Below are positions 8,958 to 17,922 of a stretch of DNA of 64,000 nucleotides, piece by piece. Each line of letters starts with the position of its first letter. The first letter of the stretch is position 1. Under the pieces are notes generated by a model. It did not search any database. It saw nothing but the letters and a program-made list of their open reading frames with translations, and was not told the DNA's origin. The translations under genes were made by a program, and so were the position numbers. Origin of the DNA: Paenibacillus sp. FSL H8-0048 (GTDB taxonomy: Bacteria > Bacillota > Bacilli > Paenibacillales > Paenibacillaceae); contig NZ_JBBODF010000001.1 in the NCBI RefSeq assembly GCF_038002825.1, positions 2,356,001 through 2,420,000 of the forward strand. Reading direction: 5' to 3'.

Positions 8958-9026
8958 GGAGCCAACACTGCCGCTGATACCATTTTGTAACTAAATTTTA
9001 AATACCACTAGAAGGAGCGTCCCCCA

Positions 9027-10712
9027 ATGAAAAGAGCCTTTTGGAAAGAAGCCGTAGTCTACCAGATCTACCCGCGCAGCTTCCAGGACAGCAATGGAGA
9101 CGGCATCGGCGATCTGCAGGGTATCATCTCCCGGCTGGATTATCTGCAGAAGCTGGGCGTTACTGTCGTCTGGCTGTCGCCGGTCTACAAATCGCCGAAT
9201 GACGACAATGGTTACGATATTAGCGATTACGAGGATATTATGGATGAGTTCGGTACGCTGCGGGACTGGGAGGAGCTGCTCGCCGGACTGCATGAACGCG
9301 GCATGAAGCTGATGATGGATCTTGTCATCAACCATTCCTCGGACGAGCACGCCTGGTTCGCGGAATCCCGCTCTTCGAAGGATAATCCCTACCGGGATTA
9401 TTACATCTGGCGTCCCGGCGGACCGGACGGCGCGTTGCCGAACAACTGGAGCTCCATCTTCAGCGGACCCGCCTGGGAGCGGGATGAGGCGACCGGCGAA
9501 TATTATCTCCACCTTTTCTCGCGCAAGCAGCCGGATCTGAACTGGGAGAATCCGCGGCTGCGTGAGGCGCTTTACAAAATGATTGCCTTCTGGCTCGACA
9601 AGGGTGTCGACGGGCTACGGATGGATGTCATTAACCTGATCTCCAAGGTGGAGGGTCTGCCTTCGGTGCAGCATGAGGATCTGGCCCCGGGCGAGCTGGC
9701 GGGCGGCGGAGAGTACTACATGAACGGCCCCCGGGTCCATGAATATCTGCAGGAGATGAACCGTGAGGTCCTCTCCAAATATGAGGTAATGACCGTTGGC
9801 GAGACCCCGGGAGCCACTGTCGAGGACGCCATTCTCTACACGGACGAAGACCGTCATGAGCTGCAGATGGTATTCCAGTTCGAGCATATGGACGTCGATT
9901 CCGGCCCGGGCGGCAAATGGAATGTCGTGCCGTGGACGCTGAAGGGTCTGCGCGATATTTTGCATAAATGGCAGGTGGGGCTTGCAGACAAGGGCTGGAA
10001 CAGCCTCTATCTCAACAACCATGATCAGCCGCGGATGGTCTCCCGGTTCGGAGATGACGGCAAATACCGGGTCCAATCGGCCAAAATGCTGGCCACCCTG
10101 CTGCACACGCTCAAAGGCACGCCTTACATCTATCAGGGCGAGGAAATCGGCATGACCAATGTGAAGTTCCCCGTGCTTGAAGACTATAAGGATATCGAGA
10201 TTCTCAATATGTACCGGGAAAAGGTGACCGAAGGCGGCGCAGACCATGACACCATTCTCCAGGCGATTCATACCAAAGGCCGCGATAATGCCCGCACGCC
10301 GATGCAGTGGGACGCTTCAGCCAATGCCGGATTCACCGCCGGAACTCCGTGGCTGAAGCTCAATCCGCGCTATACGGAGATCAATGTGGAGCAGGCGCTG
10401 GCTGATGCGGACTCGGTATTTTACTATTATCAGCAGTTGATTCGGCTGCGCAAGCAGCATCTGATTATGGTCTATGGCGATTATGAGCTGCTGCTGCCGG
10501 AGCATGAATATATCTATGCCTATACCCGCACCCTGGAAGGTGAAAAGTGGCTGATTCTGCTTAACTTCAGTGATACCCCGCAGACTATCGGACTAACTGA
10601 GGAGCTGAATGCCGTCACCGCAACGATCATCGGCAATTATGCAGAGGAGCCCGCAGTCATGGACCGCAGCACCCTCCGCCCTTACGAGGCCAGAGTCTGC
10701 CGGATCGGTTAG
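9027..10712 (+). CDS. malL: GH13 oligo-1,6-glucosidase (alpha-glucosidase)
   Basis: Cytoplasmic exo-acting alpha-glucosidase acting on isomaltose-type oligosaccharides left by pullulanase and amylase action. 561 residues, typical for the O16G subgroup. GH13 motifs in order: DLVINHSSDEH, GLRMDVI with nucleophile Asp200, VGETPG with acid/base Glu259, NNHDQPR with Asp333. Val201 after the nucleophile is the residue associated with alpha-1,6 specificity in this subgroup. QPDLNWENP and the DGVDGLRMD context are also typical. ATG follows AGAAGGAGCG. It lies 270 bp after the GH65 terminator, so it probably has its own promoter. Trehalose-6-phosphate hydrolase (TreC) is the main alternative, but no trehalose genes are nearby. 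Confidence 0.87.
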   Translation: MKRAFWKEAVVYQIYPRSFQDSNGDGIGDLQGIISRLDYLQKLGVTVVWLSPVYKSPNDDNGYDISDYEDIMDEFGTLRDWEELLAGLHERGMKLMMDLVINHSSDEHAWFAESRSSKDNPYRDYYIWRPGGPDGALPNNWSSIFSGPAWERDEATGEYYLHLFSRKQPDLNWENPRLREALYKMIAFWLDKGVDGLRMDVINLISKVEGLPSVQHEDLAPGELAGGGEYYMNGPRVHEYLQEMNREVLSKYEVMTVGETPGATVEDAILYTDEDRHELQMVFQFEHMDVDSGPGGKWNVVPWTLKGLRDILHKWQVGLADKGWNSLYLNNHDQPRMVSRFGDDGKYRVQSAKMLATLLHTLKGTPYIYQGEEIGMTNVKFPVLEDYKDIEILNMYREKVTEGGADHDTILQAIHTKGRDNARTPMQWDASANAGFTAGTPWLKLNPRYTEINVEQALADADSVFYYYQQLIRLRKQHLIMVYGDYELLLPEHEYIYAYTRTLEGEKWLILLNFSDTPQTIGLTEELNAVTATIIGNYAEEPAVMDRSTLRPYEARVCRIG

Positions 10713-10856
10713 CATTACGAATACTGACAAACTCCTTCAAATATGACATCATAGGTGGATAGAACGCCGGACGAAGCCTGTCACTAATGAGCAGAGAATA
10801 ACAGGAACATACGTGCGGTAGTATGATAGGATGATTTCAGAAGGAGATGGGGAGCT

Positions 10857-11717
10857 TTGGAATGGCTGATCCGAATGAAGAACGCACTGGACTATATGGA
10901 GCTCAAAATGACTGAAACGCTGCGTATCGAGGATGTGGCTGAGGTAGCTTATGTCTCACCGTTCCACTTCCAGCGCATGTTCAGTATGCTGACCGGCTTC
11001 ACCGTGGCCGACTATATCCGCAAGCGCAGATTGACGCTGGCCGCCCAGGAGCTGGCCGTATCCAAGGTTCGTGTGCTGGATGTGGCACTGAAATACGGAT
11101 ATGAATCGCCGGAGTCCTTCGCCAAGGCGTTCCGCAAGGCGCATGGGATTACTCCTTCGGAAGCGCGTAAACCGGGCGTCCAGCTCAAAGCCTTCCCCCG
11201 CATCTCGTTCCACCTATCATTGAAGGGAGATCAGGACATGGACTATAAAATCGTGGATAAACCAGCTTTTACCGTTATCGGCAAATCAATGGAGGTCACT
11301 ACCCGTGAGGGGGAGAATTTCCGCAGAATCCCGCAGTTCTGGGACGAATGCAATGAGGACGGCACTTCCGACAAGCTGATTGAGCTTAGTTCCTCCCGCG
11401 AGTGGCTTGGCATCTGTATGAACATGGATATGGAGAAGGAAATGCTTACTTACTGGATCGGAGTGGAAGGAACGCCGGAGACGGATGCACAGGGGTATGA
11501 GACAGCTGTTGTTCCGGCCGCCAGCTGGGCGGTCTTCCGGTCCGAGGGTGCTTTGCCGCATGCGATCCAAGGGGTTTGGCAGCGGATCTACCAGGAATGG
11601 TTCCCGGGAACCGGCTACGAGCATACCGGCGGGCCTGAGATTGAGGTATACCCGCCCGGCGATACGAACTCTGAGGATTTTGTGTGTGAAGTATGGATTC
11701 CGGTGATGAAGAAATAA
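10857..11717 (+). CDS. AraC-family regulator with GyrI-like effector-binding domain
   Basis: 286 residues. Two AraC helix-turn-helix motifs (IEDVAEVAYVSPFHFQRMF; LDVALKYGYESPESFAKAFRK, residues about 25-105) precede a GyrI/RobA-like small-molecule binding domain (about 125-286) that begins DYKIVDKPAFTVIGK and includes EWFPGTGYEHTGGPEIEVY. Members sense drug-like or cationic compounds; the ligand here is unknown. Start is TTG 10857, 10 bp after AAGGAG; the first in-frame ATG is codon 7. It is a single gene unrelated to the sugar locus before it. A paralogue of the same architecture is at 43861-44805. Confidence 0.85.
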   Translation: MEWLIRMKNALDYMELKMTETLRIEDVAEVAYVSPFHFQRMFSMLTGFTVADYIRKRRLTLAAQELAVSKVRVLDVALKYGYESPESFAKAFRKAHGITPSEARKPGVQLKAFPRISFHLSLKGDQDMDYKIVDKPAFTVIGKSMEVTTREGENFRRIPQFWDECNEDGTSDKLIELSSSREWLGICMNMDMEKEMLTYWIGVEGTPETDAQGYETAVVPAASWAVFRSEGALPHAIQGVWQRIYQEWFPGTGYEHTGGPEIEVYPPGDTNSEDFVCEVWIPVMKK

Positions 11718-11832
11718 GCACTGCAAGGCTGAATGTGGTATCCGGGAACGGCTTCGCTGTCTAACATGGACGGTGAGGCCGTTTTGGCATGGGCGGGGGT
11801 GCTGTGTGGCTGGCAGGTTACATTTTTTTGTT

Positions 11833-11860
11833 TTGAGATTCTTCCCAAGCTTGGTATAAT
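11833..11860 (+). promoter_or_regulatory. Sigma-A-like promoter of degV
   Basis: TTGAGA (11833-11838) and a perfect TATAAT (11855-11860) with a 16-bp spacer, 62 bp upstream of the degV ATG. Confidence 0.65.
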
Positions 11861-11922
11861 AAATAGATTATAGTTTTCTTAATCTAGTGTATTCTCATCC
11901 GAGATCGGTGAAGGAGATATTC

Positions 11923-12768
11923 ATGTCTATCGTAAAAATCTTTTCAGACAGCACTTCCGATTTGCCGCAAGGCTGGAAGGACACGTATGATATCGGCATT
12001 GTTCCGTTATATGTCGTCTTTGAGGATGGCACATTCAAGGATGGGGTAGAGATTACCCCTGAGGAAGTGTACCGCAGGGTGGCCGCAAGAGGCGCTCTGC
12101 CCAAGACAGCCGCCCCTTCCCCCGGTGACTTCATCACTGCTTTTCAGCCGGTGATCGACAGCGGCCATGATATCGTATACATCAGTCTGTCGTCTGCTCT
12201 ATCCTCTACATATCAGAATGCACTGCTGGCAGCGGGTGAATTCCCGGAGGGCCGGGTGCATGTCGTCGATTCTGAGACCTTATGCGGCGGAATCGCGCTG
12301 CTGGTCATGAAGGCTGCCCGTGCCGCAGCCACGGGCGAGAGCGCTGCCAACATCGCAGCGATGATTACCGAAGCCCGCAGCCGGGTGGAATCGGAATTCG
12401 TGGTCGACACGCTGGACTACTTATACATGGGCGGACGCTGCTCAGGGATGCAGAACTTCATCGGCAGCCTGCTGAAGATCCGTCCGGTTCTGCGGCTGGT
12501 GGACGGAGCCATTGTTCCTGTTGCCCGCATCCGCGGCAAGAAGGAGAAAGCGGTGGAGCAGATGCTCCAGCATGCGCTTGTGAATGCCGCCGATATGGAC
12601 AAGGAGCTGCTCATTATTGCCCATACGCTGGCAGAAGAGGATGCCAAGATGCTGGAGACTGCGCTGCGCGCGCAGACCGGTGTTGCGGAAATCGCCGTCA
12701 TTCATGCCGGCTGTGTCATCGGGAGCCACTGTGGACCTGCTACGGTGGGTCTGATGTATATGCGCTAA
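11923..12768 (+). CDS. DegV-family fatty-acid-binding protein
   Basis: 281 residues matching the DegV/FakB fold, which binds a fatty acid and, in FakB proteins, presents it to the kinase FakA. IFSDSTSDLP at the N-terminus, TAAPSPGDF, the SSALSSTYQNA loop, VDSETLCGG and DTLDYLYMGGRCSGMQNFIGSLLKIRP are family hallmarks; the C-terminal HAGCVIGSHCGPATVGLMYM closes the ligand site. Start ATG 11923 follows GAAGGAGAT; the frame is open 12 codons further upstream without a ribosome site. Monocistronic: clear promoter upstream, and its terminator lies only after a 300-bp palindrome array, so the array is probably part of its 3' untranslated RNA. Confidence 0.9.
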   Translation: MSIVKIFSDSTSDLPQGWKDTYDIGIVPLYVVFEDGTFKDGVEITPEEVYRRVAARGALPKTAAPSPGDFITAFQPVIDSGHDIVYISLSSALSSTYQNALLAAGEFPEGRVHVVDSETLCGGIALLVMKAARAAATGESAANIAAMITEARSRVESEFVVDTLDYLYMGGRCSGMQNFIGSLLKIRPVLRLVDGAIVPVARIRGKKEKAVEQMLQHALVNAADMDKELLIIAHTLAEEDAKMLETALRAQTGVAEIAVIHAGCVIGSHCGPATVGLMYMR

Positions 12769-12799
12769 AGCTGTACGCTCACAGATCGCATGTGGCCCC

Positions 12800-13104
12800 A
12801 CTTGCCTCACGATTGCGCAATGTAATCGGTTTTTCGATTACATTTAGTCCACTTGCCTCACGATTGCGCAATGTAATCGGTTTTTCGATTACATTTGGCT
12901 CACTTGCCTCGCGATCTCACAATGTAATCGGTTTTTCGATTACATTTGGCTCACTTGCCTCACAATTGCGCAATGTAATCGGTTTTTCGATTACATTTGG
13001 CTCACTTGCCTCACAATTGCGCAATGTAATCGGTTTTTCGATTACATTTGGCTCACTTGCCTCACGATCTCACAATGTGATCGGTTTTTCGATTACATTT
13101 GGCT
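12800..13104 (+). repeat. Six-unit tandem hairpin array, period exactly 51 bp (array C)
   Basis: TGTAATCGGTTTTTCGATTACA (8-bp arms, 6-base loop) begins at 12821, 12872, 12923, 12974, 13025 and 13076: five identical steps of 51 bp. The sixth copy has TGTGATCGG. The 29-bp interval is also mostly conserved (TTTGGCTCACTTGCCTCAC, then GATTGCGCAA or GATCTCACAA). There are no unique spacers and no cas genes. The array lies between the degV stop and its terminator. In one frame it reads as a 17-residue repeat without stops, but there is no convincing start codon. Confidence 0.92.
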
Positions 13105-13122
13105 CATGTGCCACGGTGACAG

Positions 13123-13157
13123 CAGCAGGTCCCCAAATGGAGACCTGCTGTTTTTTT
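13123..13157 (+). terminator. Rho-independent terminator after array C
   Basis: CAGCAGGTC (13123-13131) pairs with GACCTGCTG (13142-13150), followed by seven T residues. The polarity fits rightward transcription, so degV messages reading through the array would end here. Confidence 0.8.
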
Positions 13158-13168
13158 GCTGGATACTA

Positions 13169-13969
13169 TTAAGTTGTCCTATCAAGATATAACGTTCTCA
13201 CCGGCCCCTCGGCCGCATCAGCAACCAGCGTGTAAAATTCGGGGAATCTCGGATCTTCGGCGCTTGGGATTTCTTCGAAGGCGCGGATCGATAACCCTTG
13301 GGAAGCTATGGAGGTTAAGATATCCCCCAGCGTCCAGCTACGTGTCACCACCTGTGGCAGCCCGGCACGTTCCTCTTCAGGAAGCAGCTTCGCAAAAGCA
13401 ACCTCCCCTGTTCTAAGCGTATCGTCAAAATAATTGCCTGTGGGATGCTGAAGCGTCTTAGTATTCAGCCATGCCCTGGCGAACGGATGGAAATCGGTCA
13501 GCAGAAGCCGGCCTCCTGGCTTCAGTCTTCTGCGGACCAAGGCAAACACCGCATTTAAATCAGTGAAAAAATGCAAAATCCCAAACTCCATCAGCACTAC
13601 ATCGAACGTTCCTAAGGCTTCTTCTTCGGGGATATTCATGGCGTCTGCACAGATGTAATTCAGCTTCACCCCTGCCGACTCCGCTACTTCACAGGCGTAT
13701 ATACGGTTCTCTTCCGAAATGTCTACAACCGTGGCTTCAGCTCCCAGAAGAGCGAAGCAAATAGCCTTCCTGCCGTGAGAGCCAAGCAGATTCAACACCT
13801 TCAAGCCTGACGGATCGCCCGTGTACTTAAGCCAATACCGCAGCGTATGTACGGGGTCCTGCTGCAGCTGCACTGCAAGCTCCTCAGGTGAACCATGGTA
13901 CTGAGTCCAAGCCTGATAGGCTTTTGTCTCCCAAGCCGCCTTATTCGTACGTGACATCTGCTCTTGCAT
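13169..13969 (-). CDS. Class I SAM-dependent methyltransferase
   Basis: 266 residues. Motif I is the variant LNLLGSHGRKAICFALLGA, followed by the acidic motif TVVDIS, then FDVVLMEFGILHFFTDL (motif IV region) and LKPGGRLLLTDFHPF (motif V). The fold is that of small-molecule Methyltransf_11/25 enzymes; the substrate cannot be told. Motif I lacks the usual GxGxG but keeps GSHGR, seen in a subgroup of uncharacterised Firmicute enzymes. Start ATG follows AAGGGGGAG. Convergent with degV; no operon partner. Confidence 0.8.
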   Translation of the reverse strand: MQEQMSRTNKAAWETKAYQAWTQYHGSPEELAVQLQQDPVHTLRYWLKYTGDPSGLKVLNLLGSHGRKAICFALLGAEATVVDISEENRIYACEVAESAGVKLNYICADAMNIPEEEALGTFDVVLMEFGILHFFTDLNAVFALVRRRLKPGGRLLLTDFHPFARAWLNTKTLQHPTGNYFDDTLRTGEVAFAKLLPEEERAGLPQVVTRSWTLGDILTSIASQGLSIRAFEEIPSAEDPRFPEFYTLVADAAEGPVRTLYLDRTT

Positions 13970-14101
13970 GTTACTCCCCCTTGTAAGAAGAATTTGGAAA
14001 TGGCACTTTCTGATTTTACTATAATCTGTTTATAATGCAACAAGCAGAAATCCAATGCTTTGCGCTACCCATGTCTCAGAGTGGATACAACGAACAGAAA
14101 T

Positions 14102-14134
14102 AACCCGCTCCCACTGTATCTTGGAGAACGGGTT
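14102..14134 (-). terminator. Probable terminator downstream of the PAS histidine kinase
   Basis: On the minus strand AACCCGTTCTCC pairs with GGGAGCGGGTT and is followed by ATTTCTGTT. The T-run is weak. Confidence 0.45.
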
Positions 14135-14221
14135 GTCTGGCTTGATCGTTGAGAATACAGTTGCTTGACTGGATATATGTGAACACAAGAATAGAAGTGA
14201 GCGTCAGCCCCCGGCTAAGCC

Positions 14222-15979
14222 TCAGGAGGGTATCTCAGGCTCCGGCTCTTCCTTCATAAAAGGCAGCATAAACCGGAAGATCGATCCCCGCTCCTCCTCG
14301 CTCTCCACGAAAATCGTTCCGCCCATCAGCTCCACGAGCTGCTTGCAGATAGCAAGCCCCAGTCCGGTTCCGCCGTATTTGCGGTTAATGGACGGATGCA
14401 GCTGGGAGAAGGACTGGAAGAGCAGATTCAGCTTGCTGTCGGCAATGCCTACTCCGGTATCGCGGACCGAGAACTCCAGCAGATATTCCGGTGAGGCGGG
14501 CAGCGGGATGTTCTTGACTGACAAGGTGACACTGCCCCGATCGGTGAATTTCAGCGCGTTGCCAACCAGATTGACGATAATCTGGCGCAGCCGGCTCGGA
14601 TCGGTCATGACAATGTCCGGCACAGTGGTATCTGCCCACCAGCGCAGGGAGAGCTTCTTCTCCTCTGCCTTGGGAGTGAACAGATCAATGATGCCCTCCA
14701 GCATCTCCCGCAGATCGAAGCGTTCGGATTGCAGCGGCATCTTGCCGGCCTCCATTTTGCTGAAATCGAGGATGTCATTGAGGATCTGCAGCAGACTGTA
14801 GCTGCTGCTGCGCAGAATCTCGGCGTAGCTGCGCTGTTCCTCCCCAAGCTCGGTCTCCAGCAGCAGGTCGGCCATGCCGATCATTCCGTTCATCGGCGTG
14901 CGGATCTCATGACTCATCATCGCCAGGAAATCCGACTTGGCCTGTGCAGCCCGCTCTGCCGATTCCTTGGCGCGGAGAATTTCCCGCTCGTTCGTAATAT
15001 CGCTGAAGGAAATAACCACACCGCAAATCATCCCCCGGTCCAGCAGCGGAGCGATCCGGTAATTCACGAAGAAGCTGGTTCCATCCTTGCGCCAGAAGAC
15101 TTCATCCGCCATGCTGCGGGTAACTCCGTCTTGCAGGGTACGCATAATGGGGCACTCCAGCAGAGAATGGCGGGGCGCGCCTCCATGCAGGGAATGGATC
15201 ATCTCCATCATCGGCAGCCCGGTCAACTCTGACGGCTTGTAGCCCAGCATCTCTGCCCCTTCACGGTTAATGAAGATGGTCCTGCCCAGGTTGTCCAGGC
15301 CGAAAATTCCGGCAGAGACAGAGTTCAGAATGAGACTGAGCCGTTTGTCCTCAGCCATCTCGAAGATGAATTCAGCCTGCGGCTGCTCATCGTCATCCTT
15401 CGTGGCAGCCATTTCATCTGCATACACAAAATCCCCGTCTCCTGCCTGCACAGTCTGCTCAGCGCCTGCCGCAAGTCTGCTGCTCATGCTCACCCAGCTA
15501 CACAGCAGACTCGAAAGAGGCCGGTTCCCGGGATCATGGAGGATAGCGAATACACCGGCAATGCCTTCGTCTGTGTGAAGCGGCACATAGCTTACCGTAA
15601 TAACTGCACGCTCGGCACCTCCCATACCAGTACTTCCAGCACTAGCACTTCCCGCACTTCCAGCACCAGCACTTACCACACTTCCAGTACCGCCGGCCCC
15701 TCTGCCCGTCCCTTCGTTTCCTTCCGCGACTTCCACAGCCAGCTCGAAGCTCGATGTAATCCCGGCCAGAGCAGATGCGAAATGAGCCTCTCCGGGCGGA
15801 TGCATCCGGCATTCGTTCAGTCTGTCTGCCTCCTCGGCACTTAACATCCGGTTGCTGTCCCTGTACCGCCCCTGCCTGTCCAGCACAATGATGAAGTCTG
15901 GATGATGATCGAACAACGCTCTATACGTACTTTCGCCTGACAGTGCGTTGTCCAGAATAGAAGCCCAGTCTTTAAGCAT
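14222..15979 (-). CDS. PAS-domain sensor histidine kinase, soluble
   Basis: 585 residues with no membrane segment. An N-terminal PAS-like domain (about 18-155; YRALFDHHPDFIIVLDRQGRY) is interrupted by a low-complexity Gly/Ser/Ala tract at about 90-125. A second PAS domain spans about 220-345 (LNSVSAGIFGLDNLGRTIF), followed by a PAC segment and the HisKA dimerisation domain with the phospho-acceptor His in MMSHEIRTPMNGMIGM, and HATPase_c with N box NLVGNALKF, G1 DTGVGI and G2 GGTGLGLAI. No receiver domain is attached. Start placed at ATG 15979, directly behind GGAGGAGGTG; an ATG nine codons upstream would put that ribosome site inside the gene. No cognate regulator is adjacent. Confidence 0.85.
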   Translation of the reverse strand: MLKDWASILDNALSGESTYRALFDHHPDFIIVLDRQGRYRDSNRMLSAEEADRLNECRMHPPGEAHFASALAGITSSFELAVEVAEGNEGTGRGAGGTGSVVSAGAGSAGSASAGSTGMGGAERAVITVSYVPLHTDEGIAGVFAILHDPGNRPLSSLLCSWVSMSSRLAAGAEQTVQAGDGDFVYADEMAATKDDDEQPQAEFIFEMAEDKRLSLILNSVSAGIFGLDNLGRTIFINREGAEMLGYKPSELTGLPMMEMIHSLHGGAPRHSLLECPIMRTLQDGVTRSMADEVFWRKDGTSFFVNYRIAPLLDRGMICGVVISFSDITNEREILRAKESAERAAQAKSDFLAMMSHEIRTPMNGMIGMADLLLETELGEEQRSYAEILRSSSYSLLQILNDILDFSKMEAGKMPLQSERFDLREMLEGIIDLFTPKAEEKKLSLRWWADTTVPDIVMTDPSRLRQIIVNLVGNALKFTDRGSVTLSVKNIPLPASPEYLLEFSVRDTGVGIADSKLNLLFQSFSQLHPSINRKYGGTGLGLAICKQLVELMGGTIFVESEEERGSIFRFMLPFMKEEPEPEIPS

Positions 15980-16140
15980 AGCCCACCTCCTCCGCTGTTG
16001 CTTCAACTATGCTATAGCTAGCGTCCGAAGACTGCAGAAACGCTCTGATTATGTAGAACTCTCTGAATTAGTTCCTATTATAGCAAAAAAAACGTAAGCG
16101 GTCGCCAGAAAAACATCGCACTGGGGCAGACTGTGCAACG

Positions 16141-16179
16141 ACAAAAACAGTGCAAGTCCTGCTGGAGGACCGCACTGTT
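16141..16179 (-). terminator. Terminator of the response regulator/kinase/ABC operon
   Basis: On the minus strand AACAGTGC pairs with GCACTGTT around a nested GTCCT/AGGAC hairpin and is followed by a T-run, 43 bp past the permease stop. Confidence 0.7.
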
Positions 16180-16221
16180 CACTTCATTTCCAGGAGAGAA
16201 ACGGCTTCGATTCCGGCAGCC

Positions 16222-16908
16222 TCAGCTTACATCCTGATGCTCGATTTTGCGGATCGAGAGATAGGCAATGAACGCACCGGCCAGGGCAAGCGTGATCGAT
16301 ATTCCGAGCAGGTTGCCCATTCGGAAGTTCCCGAAGCCCGAGGAGATCAGCATTACAATCAGCACAGCGGAGACAATCGTGGCCGATACGGATTTACGGC
16401 GCATCCCGAAGAATAACGGAATCAGTCCGATGCCGGCCGCATAGAGCGCATCTGTTCCAGTTGTCACCAGGTGGGTAAGCAACAGCTTCTGTGTCAGCAC
16501 TCCTTGAATGACATCGGGCAGGAAATAACCGACACCTGCAAGAATACTGCTGATCACTATATTAGACAGCCAAATACTTAAGAAGGTGAATAGAAAGACA
16601 ATAATCAGCTTGGCTGCCATGAGCATTTTACGCGGTACGGGGTACATGAACAGCACTGTGATTGTATTATTCTTATACTCGTCGATGACCAGCTTGCTGA
16701 TCAGAACGGAGGCGAAGATGATGTAGGTCGCTTTTACAAACACAGACACCCCTTGAAATAAATCGTTATACGTCGCAAAGTCCCCTTCATTCATGCCCGT
16801 AAATGCGATTAGAAGCATGAATCCCAGAATAGCCAGGTCCGCAATCAGCACGCCCTTAAGAAAAGTGAATTTACTCTTGCGCAGCTCCAGCCGGATTAAC
16901 TTAAGCAT
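16222..16908 (-). CDS. ABC-2 type transporter permease (BcrB-like)
   Basis: 228 residues with about six hydrophobic segments (LIADLAILGFMLLIAF, ATYIIFASVLISKLVI, LIIVFLFTFLSIWLSNIVI, and further ones near 150, 175 and 200). The segment EYKNNTITVLFMYPVPRKMLMAAKL is typical of ABC-2 permeases for lantibiotic or bacitracin self-protection. It overlaps the upstream ATPase gene by 8 bp, so the two are translationally coupled and form one exporter. With the kinase and regulator upstream, the set resembles peptide-antibiotic sensing and detoxification modules; the substrate is inferred. Confidence 0.8.
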   Translation of the reverse strand: MLKLIRLELRKSKFTFLKGVLIADLAILGFMLLIAFTGMNEGDFATYNDLFQGVSVFVKATYIIFASVLISKLVIDEYKNNTITVLFMYPVPRKMLMAAKLIIVFLFTFLSIWLSNIVISSILAGVGYFLPDVIQGVLTQKLLLTHLVTTGTDALYAAGIGLIPLFFGMRRKSVSATIVSAVLIVMLISSGFGNFRMGNLLGISITLALAGAFIAYLSIRKIEHQDVS

Positions 16909-17818
16909 GGTTGACGCCCCCCATCAGTTCCACAAAATGATCCTCCAGCGAATGATGCTTCTTGCTCATACTCTCCAGCTCCACCTCTGCTGCGGACAGG
17001 GCCCGGCTCAGCTCAAGCTGCGGGATATCCTCGTAGACACGGATGGTCCGCGGGTCAAGCACCTTGTAATTGCGGAGGCCCAGCTTCCCCTCCAGGACGA
17101 AGACGGCCTTCGTGCACTCGCTTGTCACCAGCTCGATGTACTGGGTTTGCTGACTCCGAATCGTATCCATTGCCACCTGCTCTACCAGCACCCCTTCACG
17201 GATTACGCCGATCGTGTCGGCAATCTGCTCGATTTCGCCCAGAATGTGGCTGGAGATCAGCAGCGTCATGCCATAATCACGGCTCAGCATACGGAACACC
17301 TCGCGCAGCTCCTTGATTCCAAGCGGGTCCAGCCCGTTGATCGGTTCATCGAGGATCAGCAGCTCCGGCTTGGTCATGACCGCTCTGGCAATTCCTAATC
17401 GTTGCTTCATCCCGAGGGAGAAATTCTTCACCGGTTTGCTGTCCACCGCTCTCAGCTTCACTAATTCGAGCGCTTCCTCTATCGCGTTGGCATCATAAAA
17501 GCCCATATACTCTCCATGCAGCGCCAGATTCTCGCGGGCACTCAGCTTGTCGTAAAACACCGGGTATTCAATAATGCTGCCCATGCGCTTCAGCATATCG
17601 TAAGAGCGGTGGGTCATCTTCTCCCCGGCAAATTCAATCTCGCCCGCTGTTGGCTTCACCAGATTCGTAATCATTTTCATCACCGTTGTTTTGCCCGCGC
17701 CGTTCGGTCCTAAGAACCCGTAAATTTCACCCTGCTTAATCTCCATATTCACACTGCTCACAATTTCCTTATCCTCATAGACCTTGGTCAGATCCCATGT
17801 CCGGAGTATCATTGTCAT
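16901..17818 (-). CDS. ABC transporter ATP-binding protein (BcrA-like)
   Basis: 305 residues. Walker A GPNGAGKTT (about 37-45), Q-loop region IIEYPVFYDKLSARENL, signature FSLGMKQRLGIARA, Walker B LLILDEPINGLDP and the H-loop LLISSHIL are all intact. The C-terminal 80 residues beyond the ATPase core are typical of BcrA-type proteins. It drives the permease encoded next (8-bp overlap). It lies 104 bp after the histidine kinase stop and is probably in the same transcript. Start ATG 17818 follows AAAGGGGAT; ATG two codons later is also possible. Confidence 0.87.
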   Translation of the reverse strand: MTMILRTWDLTKVYEDKEIVSSVNMEIKQGEIYGFLGPNGAGKTTVMKMITNLVKPTAGEIEFAGEKMTHRSYDMLKRMGSIIEYPVFYDKLSARENLALHGEYMGFYDANAIEEALELVKLRAVDSKPVKNFSLGMKQRLGIARAVMTKPELLILDEPINGLDPLGIKELREVFRMLSRDYGMTLLISSHILGEIEQIADTIGVIREGVLVEQVAMDTIRSQQTQYIELVTSECTKAVFVLEGKLGLRNYKVLDPRTIRVYEDIPQLELSRALSAAEVELESMSKKHHSLEDHFVELMGGVNHA

Positions 17819-17922
17819 TTTCCGTTATCCCCTTTAGCCTCGTCTTGTTCTTCCTGGTATTTATTCTACAGGGCGGAATTTGCTTTTTTCTTACTGAAAT
17901 CTTACTTAATTCTTAAGAAGCT

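Noticed and set aside
12800..13104. CRISPR array
   Set aside because: The intervals between hairpins are themselves repeated rather than unique, the period is constant at 51 bp, and there are no cas genes.
12282..13172. A 296-codon frame across degV and array C
   Set aside because: It overlaps degV in another frame with a biased, Cys/Arg/His-rich sequence and has no start codon or ribosome site before the repeat part. Only the 51-bp repeat accounts for its open 3' half.
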